A stretch of DNA of 64,000 nucleotides from Panonychus citri (taxonomy: Eukaryota > Arthropoda > Arachnida > Trombidiformes > Tetranychidae). This document shows positions 57,183 through 64,000 of this stretch, piece after piece. Made by a program: the position numbers and the translations under genes. A model generated the notes under the pieces. It was not told where the DNA came from. It saw nothing but the letters and a program-made list of their open reading frames with translations, and searched no databases. The stretch spans positions 2,962,501-3,026,500 of the forward strand of contig NW_026515546.1 in NCBI RefSeq assembly GCF_014898815.1, given 5' to 3'. Every line of letters starts with the position of its first letter. The first letter of the stretch is position 1.

Positions 57183-60100
57183 TCATCTTGCCTCGGGATC
57201 TTGTCGGGAGGTTGAAACGGGCTCTTTGGTGTAAGTTTGTAAACACATTGAGTCAATGATTCGGTCTTCATTATCGTGAATTGAATGTGACGTCGATGGA
57301 TTGACCAGTGATGGACAACAATGGACAAACAGTTCTCTAAACTCTCGGCGAAAATTATCATTAAGAAACCCGTAAAGTAGCGGGTTTGAACAGGCGGATG
57401 ACATACCCGCTAAATGGCAGCAAGCGAAAAGCACCCGGTAAACCTGTGAATTGTCAAAGGGAAAGTAAAGATCGGCGACAATGTTGACAATGTTCAATGG
57501 TAACCAAGAGATGCCAAAAATGAATGAAATCGAAATCAAAAGTAATCGAGTTTTACGATTTTTCGAGGCCTCGCGTCGTTGTTTCTCTGGACAAGATCGT
57601 CCACCCAACTTTTTCTGGTCCATTCGGTATTTGAGCCTTTTCAGAATCCGAATGTAGGCCATTGTCACAATGATACACGGACAAACGTACTGGAATATCA
57701 TAGATAATATCGAGTACAAAGCTCGACCATGATCGATAGGCCACTTTTCAATACAATAATCGATCGATTTGAGCCAAAGAATGTCTAAATATAAATATCG
57801 ATAGAAAATCGAATGAAGAAAAAAAAATTGAAATTCTAAATTAAATCGTAACGATATAATCGTTTAACCAAATACAAGAACAATTTATTGATTGTGAATC
57901 AATTAGACAATTAGTCTGATTGTTGATCAGTTAATTGTTTGAATTGTTTCATTTTGCCTGTTGAACAATAAATTGCTCTGATTGTTAATAATCTCGAAGC
58001 AACAATCAAGACAATAACATTATGAAGATTAATATTTGATGAAATGCGATTCACAGTTAATAAATTGTTCCTATTAAATTGTACAGTATTGAACTGTCAA
58101 GAATTGATTGTAACTGTTAATTATCATTTGCCTTTACTTTGTTATTGTTAAGCTTAATTGTTAATCGATAAACTCAATTGATTCATTAGCCTCTTATGTT
58201 TGAAAACAAGAAGAAAACAAAAAAAAAATCCAAGTTCTAAGTGCTGATGATTAACATGTAATCTACATGATGATATAAGGAAATTATAATAATAACAATT
58301 ATTTTTGATTGTAAATCAATTGTCAGTCATTGATGAAAATGATGTTAATCCAATTCACTTGATTGTCATCAAAGATAATCAATGAAACTTTTTTTTCCCT
58401 TACAATCAATCAATTGAAATGAAACATTTTTTATTTTTTCTTTCAAATAGATTATCAGATTTGATTGATTTAAATATAATTTGAAATTGTAACAGAAAAT
58501 TCAATTTAGAGCTTAATTTGAGATCAGCTGATTGATATTGTTCCAAAGGTGTGATTTTGATTATCATGGGATGAGAATTGAATAAACATTTCCCACTCTG
58601 ATTAAGAGCAAGTGTAATTGTTGAAATTTACATTTGCCCCGGTGGGAATTTTGAATGTTCTTAATAGAAAACTAGAAAAATTCTGATTCAATTCAGTTGT
58701 TTTTCCTTCTCTTTCGATAATAATATTATTATTCTAATTTTCTTTCTCGTGTAGAAATAAAATGATTGAATATTCATTCTGAATTCTGGAACAAAAAAAA
58801 CTATCAATTCTTTAAATATTGTGAATAAATAACAAACTAATATGATACCTGAAGGTAAGATGAATAGCCTGAAGCAATTAGAATGATAATAATAATTGTA
58901 AATGACAAAAGAGTGAAAAATGAAATTTAAAATTGGAAAAATTTTCTTGTAAACTTTCAAACCCAATTGATTCATATTCACATTGATATGATATTTTATT
59001 GGCACGAACTTACTGATCGGGTGACTTTCAACGGTTCGGTAAATGAAAAGTGGGGCTGAAAGGGCCAAAGCGGTTAACCAAATTGCTGAGAGTGTGATAA
59101 AGGTGTTAATTGGTTGACAGGGTTCACAATTAGGATTAACAATTACTTTATATCGATCCAAGGCAATTGCAGTGATGCTGATTGTTGATACAAATATTGA
59201 GGTTGCTTGAAGTCCAGCAACTAATTTACATGTTGCCTCACCTTAGATGATAATAATAATAGAATCAAGGAAAAAAAAACAAAATTCAGTTAATCAATCA
59301 TTGTCATTATCACGATATTATTACATATTTAGTTAGTTAGGTGACATTTTATTTTCTTGAGGATGACCAGTTGTGTTAGTGGTCAGTTAACATAAAGGTA
59401 ATCAATTCAATGTGACACATAAAATCAAGAGTAACATCCGTGTTGATATCAAGGAAAAAAAAAATATTCTTGTTGACAATCAAACGGAAATGTTGACAAT
59501 TTAACTTTTTCTGTCAACAATCAAAATATTGTTGGGATATTTATGATGATGTATATTTATTTATGTTTATATATATTGAATACCCTCCAACAATCAGGTA
59601 CATTGTTATTCATTTAATATGATGATTACAATTACTTTTAATATAATCTGTCAATAATATCCTTTCCGGTCAGTATGTTTAATTAAATCACTCAAACGTA
59701 ACTTAATTGTAATCATCATGATTGGTTTATCATAAGCTGTCACAAAACAAAAATAAAATATTCTTGATTCAGTTTGATTGAATTTAATTTTCAACCTCCT
59801 GATTGATTAAATTGTTGATTAAATGGAAACAATTTAGAGTAAAATTTTCATAATCAAGTTATTCAAGTTAAATTGTTTGAATCACACACAATTAATATTA
59901 ATAGTTTATGTTGTGTTTTGTTTATAATTAATTGTGATAATAACAATTTTCCTGGTAATTCAATTTCATTGTTTACAATTAAACCATTTAATCAACACTG
60001 TTAACTTAACTTTAACAATTAAGCTTCCCAAAGATGAGAATTAACTTTCAATCAATTATCATGATAATTAATAAGTAATAACAATCATATTGATGATAAT

Positions 60101-60476
60101 CAATAAAACTTTTATCTCCATAAATTTAAAGCCTATTAATCAATTTAATTGAGTATTAACAATCAACAATTGATTCATGGATGAAATTGTTACAAGGATT
60201 AATTTAATCATCTTGATGATATTATTAGGATGATGAAAAGTAATTACTTTCGTTGACCTTTCATGATTATATTATCATCATGATGAATAAGTGAACAAGC
60301 AAATTGAAATGATAAACACTTTTGTTTAGATAACTGGATTAACTAATTCAGATTCAATATTAACCTTTAATCAATCAATAAGATTAATATGATTATATCT
60401 CAATTCATTAAGTTCAAAGGCTTTTTCTTTGACTTATAATTATCAAGCAAAATTATTTAGCATCTTCATCTTTATC

Positions 60477-60530
<54 letters not shown>

Positions 60531-61547
60531 CTCATCCATGAGTAATACAAATGAATTGAATTCAATTTCAATTCAAATTTTAACCTTTTAAATGATAATT
60601 GTTTCACTACCTGAGAGATTAACAATTACTTAAAAATAGATTGCAATTGATTTTCAGGTTCAACGATTGATGAAATGATAATCATCACGATAATTATCAT
60701 AATTATCATCACCAACATGATGATGATAATAAGTGTTTCCAAAAGGTTGAGAAAAGTTCAGTGGGAAAAATAAAATTCACTCCCTGTAAATTGTTTGAAA
60801 TCAATCAGGTTGAAAACTCATCGAAAGGTAAATTAAGACTTATTATCATTTCTTGATTGTTATTTTCATTATTATCATTTCTTTAGTTGCAGATAATGTT
60901 CATGGAAAGATAATCAGAATATAAACTGAATCATTACTTGGAACTTTTTTCTTTCCTCTTTTTTTTTATGATGATTATTCTGATGAAGATAATTGTTTCC
61001 TAATAACATTATCATTGAGATTTAGTTTCTCTGTAAATACATTATTATTATTTTCGGTTACCTTGATTATTTTTTTTATTCTCACCAGGTAATCAAATGA
61101 TCATCATGTGTATGTATGTGTTTACTATTAGTGTATATTGAGCTGAATATACAGGGTGAACCTAAAGAGAATCCAATCTTAGGGTAGTTTTATTTTACCT
61201 CGAATTTGTTTTTGTTTTTCTTTCTTGGTTCTAATTGGATTTGAACTTATTTTTTACTCCAGTAATTTTCATCATATTATTATATGTATTGGGCTTTCGT
61301 TCAATTCATCACATGAATTAATTAAATGAATCAGAATTAGTTAGTTGATAAAAAAGACTTTGGATCATCATGATCATCATTTTCCTTCATTGTTTTCATC
61401 TTATCCTTTTTGTTGTTTACTCAGTGATTCTAAATGTTATCTGACACACTGAATATTGATCATGTTTCCAAGCTGAATCTCTTAACTGTCCGAATCTTTT
61501 TCCAGTTTCATCTTTGCACGATAAAATCACTCAGTCAGTGGTCAGAC

Positions 61548-61608
<61 letters not shown>

Positions 61609-63913
61609 ACTCTGTCCACTCTCTTGACCACTTGTACCTCATCACCTACATGCGATAATTGAGTTGATAATAGTTAACTTTTTCCTCGAAAGTTTATCAA
61701 ATGATAAGGTAAATTATTTTCTATTCTAATGTTTGGAAAATCAATCGACTGAAAAGTTTCAGCTCAGTAAAAATCTCAATTTACACCCTGACCTTTGAAT
61801 TTCGGTTGCATTTTAGTCTAAAGGTCAGTTTTTCATTTGATAAACTTTGTTTCTTTTTTTTTACTTTTCCTCTTTAATCGTGTTGTTTTAATTTGATCTT
61901 CATGATGGTTTCATGGGGAAAAACAAACTGATCTGATGTTTATCATGTAACTGATCAATAAGATATGTAAACTACTGACCACTAGAAATTTTATCAGAAT
62001 TGAAACCTTAGAAAATGATAACAAATAAACTGAACTTTATTCTCCCCCAAGGAATGAAAATTTTATCTACTGAACAAATAGAGAACTTTATTTTCACCAT
62101 TTCAGAATTCAAATTCTGACCATGAATCAATTGATTGTTTGGACAATAATTGCTATCAAATTGTGACAAGAAGAAGAAGAAAAATCTAATGTAAACAATT
62201 AACATGATATCTCATCAAATAGGTTCACAGTCTATCAGACCAATAGCAATTTTATAAGCATGTTCATTCAGAATCGATGTCAGAACTTTTATATTTCGGT
62301 TTATAATACTTTTACCCCAATACACTCACCACAGCAAATACCTTCATCTTTCACCTTCCAATATTGACAGATTATCTCATGGGTATGAATAATGGAGGAA
62401 GAAAAATATCCCTTAGAATTTTCATCTCTATTTTTCAGAAACTTTTTCTTTCTCCCTGTTTCTCATCTCATCATTTCCTGAGATCTAAAATATGATCTGA
62501 AGTCTAGAAAATTATCGTTACCTACTGAATACACGCAGAGAGAGAGAGAGAGAGAAATTTCTTAGCCAAATTCATGATAATCTTCATGATGCTACTGATA
62601 ATCTATAAGCTTGACCAGAAACCTAACACCCAATGGAAATGAACTCATGATTGATTCTGATGATCAGAAAAAAAGTGATTCCAATAAGAAAAGATGAGAA
62701 ATTATCATGTAAACAACTTGCATCATCAGGATGATTATCAGGTAACATTTTTTTCTTCATTATCTTTTTAATCATCTATCTACATGTTCAATGTGGTAAC
62801 AATTTAGTTGATAATAATCATAATCATCAGAAAAACTAATCTGATTGATGTTAAGATGATAATCTTACCTTGTAAATGTAATAAACAAATGCTAGTATAA
62901 CTTTTGCATGTTGAACTAAATTCAGATTAATGTTAATATCTCAAGATATTCAGAGTAAGAAAAGTTGAGTCTTGAACATGGATTAATCTGAATAACCAAG
63001 GAAATCAGAGTTTCATCACCAATTTACATGCTAATCAGTTGAAGAGTTTACTTATATCATGAAATCAGTTATCCCATGAAAATATATATAAATTCAGTTA
63101 ATCAGTTAATAACATTGGGACTAGTTGATAGCACGTAATCATGATTATAATCATGAGCTAATTATTCATGGGGGAAAGGAAAAGAGTTGTGATTAATGAT
63201 TATCTGTTAACAAACAATCAACAAGTTGATTCTGTGTACATTATATCAGATTCACTAATAAAACATTGAGATAAATTATCAATATATATGAATCACCATG
63301 AATACATGATCATGAAACAATATTATACATGAGATTTATATATTTATAGATTTTCCTCCAGGTAAATAATAAATTTAGATATTACTCTTTATCTTATTGG
63401 AATAATTTATCATTTCAAGAAAATTTCATGCTAATACTGAGCATTGAACTTTTAGAAAATCAAAATGGAAAATGATATTTATGAATAGAATTGGATTAAA
63501 GAGAGAGAGAGAGAAAAACTTTTCTGCTCCAATTTTGATTCAGATTTTGAGTCGAAAATTGAATGACCAAGATGATGACCACTTACCTAAAGGCCAGAAT
63601 TTGAGGACAATTTCAACAAGTGAGAAAGGCATTGTGAATAAACACAGTAAAAGGTCAGAGATGGCGAGGTTGATGATGAATACGTTTCTTGGTGTTCTCA
63701 TTGAAGGTTTCCTGATGACCACCATGCAGACCAGTCCATTGCCCGCTGCACCCAAAATGATCAGGATAATATATGCAAGGGTCAAGTAGGTGAATGCAGT
63801 GTCATCAATGGCTCGATTTGAAACGTAAGCCTGAAGTTTTTGCATAATTTCACTCCTATTATCATATTCAGGGTTGACATCGTAATCTTCAAGATGTCCA
63901 CCAGAATCTTTTT
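57183..63913 (-). CDS. NPFR: Neuropeptide F receptor-like GPCR (5' end missing)
   Basis: Minus-strand exons 63913-63587, 59241-59014 and 57784-57183 join in frame to 384 residues. The first visible exon opens in mid-codon after an acceptor, so the true start lies beyond the right edge. All seven helices are present. TM1 is AYIILIILGAAGNGLVCMVV; TM2 has NVFIINLAISDLLLCLFTMP with FWPLG after it; TM3 ends in the DRY triad (ALDRYKVIV). TM5 follows YCIEKWP; TM6 has FGISWLPLN; TM7 ends in the NPLLYG form of NPxxY, then NDNFRREF. The TM2-TM3 region is especially like insect NPF/NPY receptors. An N-glycosylation site (NRS) lies in the N-terminus, and CC in the tail may be palmitoylated. The receptor signals feeding and related states through G proteins. 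Two introns (1.2 and 4.3 kb) are long. Confidence 0.92.
60477..60530. repeat. (ATG)n microsatellite
   Basis: About 18 uninterrupted GAT/ATG units within the NPFR intron. Confidence 0.92.
61552..61605. repeat. (CT)n microsatellite
   Basis: About 27 CT units within the NPFR intron, one of the longest of its kind in the window. Confidence 0.92.
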
Positions 63914-64000
63914 CTATGGGAAATTGATCAATAAATAAAAAGAAAATGGATAAATATTAATAATAGAAGTTGAAAAGAAAGATGGAAAAAGTTTTCTCTT

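Larger units (their letters stand above)
59242..63586. other. Long intron of the NPFR gene
   Basis: A 4.3-kb intron, AT-rich. It holds an (ATG)n tract at 60477-60530, a long (CT)n tract at 61552-61605 and a short GA tract at 62540-62555. No nested gene is seen. The other NPFR intron (57785-59013) also shows nothing beyond an isolated TATCGATA at 57796. Confidence 0.65.

Noticed and set aside
57796..57803. Third TATCGATA site
   Set aside because: It lies in an NPFR intron far from a start codon and without the surrounding block shared by the two mitochondrial ribosomal genes; probably chance.
58688..59161. A separate second GPCR gene
   Set aside because: The reading frame splices in phase with 63587-63913 and 57183-57784, giving one receptor with seven helices.
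1..64000. CRISPR arrays, bacterial operons or phage genes
   Set aside because: The window is eukaryotic throughout, with spliced genes; tandem repeats are simple microsatellites without unique spacers.

Overview
The window reads as an AT-rich, compact arthropod nuclear genome. Coding exons are short, most introns are 50-150 bp with canonical GT-AG ends, and (CT)n, (GA)n and (ATG)n microsatellites are abundant. The gene set includes a neuropeptide F receptor, an AKH/ACP-type neuropeptide, an EB-module membrane protein, a stargazin-type tetraspan protein and a fatty acyl-CoA reductase. My guess is an acarine, spider-mite-like genome; that guess is inference.

Layout, left to right: (i) 5.1-7.2 kb, 3' part of a secreted Delta/DLK-like EGF protein (+). 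(ii) 8.9-11.8 kb, a KChIP-like EF-hand protein (+). (iii) 13.4-14.1 kb, PDE6D-type prenyl-binding protein (+). (iv) 16.7-25.9 kb, a calcium-channel gamma/TARP protein with a vertebrate-like PDZ ligand (+). (v) 27.7-28.5 kb, an unrecognised coiled-coil protein (+). (vi) 28.8-30.8 kb, two mitochondrial ribosomal protein genes, mRpS28 and mRpL10 (-), which share a duplicated promoter, first exon (mitochondrial presequence), intron and start of exon 2. (vii) 30.9-37.8 kb, an apparently full-length non-LTR retrotransposon (-), flanked by a 6-bp target-site duplication and inserted 80 bp upstream of mRpL10. (viii) 40.6-43.2 kb, fatty acyl-CoA reductase (+). (ix) 43.5-43.8 kb, a foldback repeat. (x) 45.1-49.2 kb, SMC3 cohesin (+). 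(xi) 51.7-52.2 kb, AKH/ACP-like neuropeptide precursor (+). (xii) 53.5-56.9 kb, an Ig/EB-module transmembrane protein (+). (xiii) 57.2-63.9 kb, neuropeptide F receptor (-), with its 5' exon(s) beyond the right edge.

The most unusual object is the retrotransposon. Between its ORF1 (gag-like, three zinc knuckles) and ORF2 (endonuclease plus reverse transcriptase), on the opposite strand, lies a two-exon gene. Its 477-residue product has the Cys box, CxxC finger, His box and C-terminal YxLxFY strand of a ubiquitin-specific protease (USP/UCH fold). All three reading frames are open, and the flanking duplication encloses the whole unit. It therefore looks like a composite element that moved with an antisense, intron-containing deubiquitinase-like cargo. 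Because the cargo's splice signals lie on the strand opposite the retrotransposition RNA, its intron would survive copying.

The second notable case is the shared 5' module of mRpL10 and mRpS28. A presequence module of mRpL10 type is fused onto mRpS28, together with a promoter carrying a DRE-like TATCGATA site. The retrotransposon has since moved that site about 7 kb away from mRpL10.
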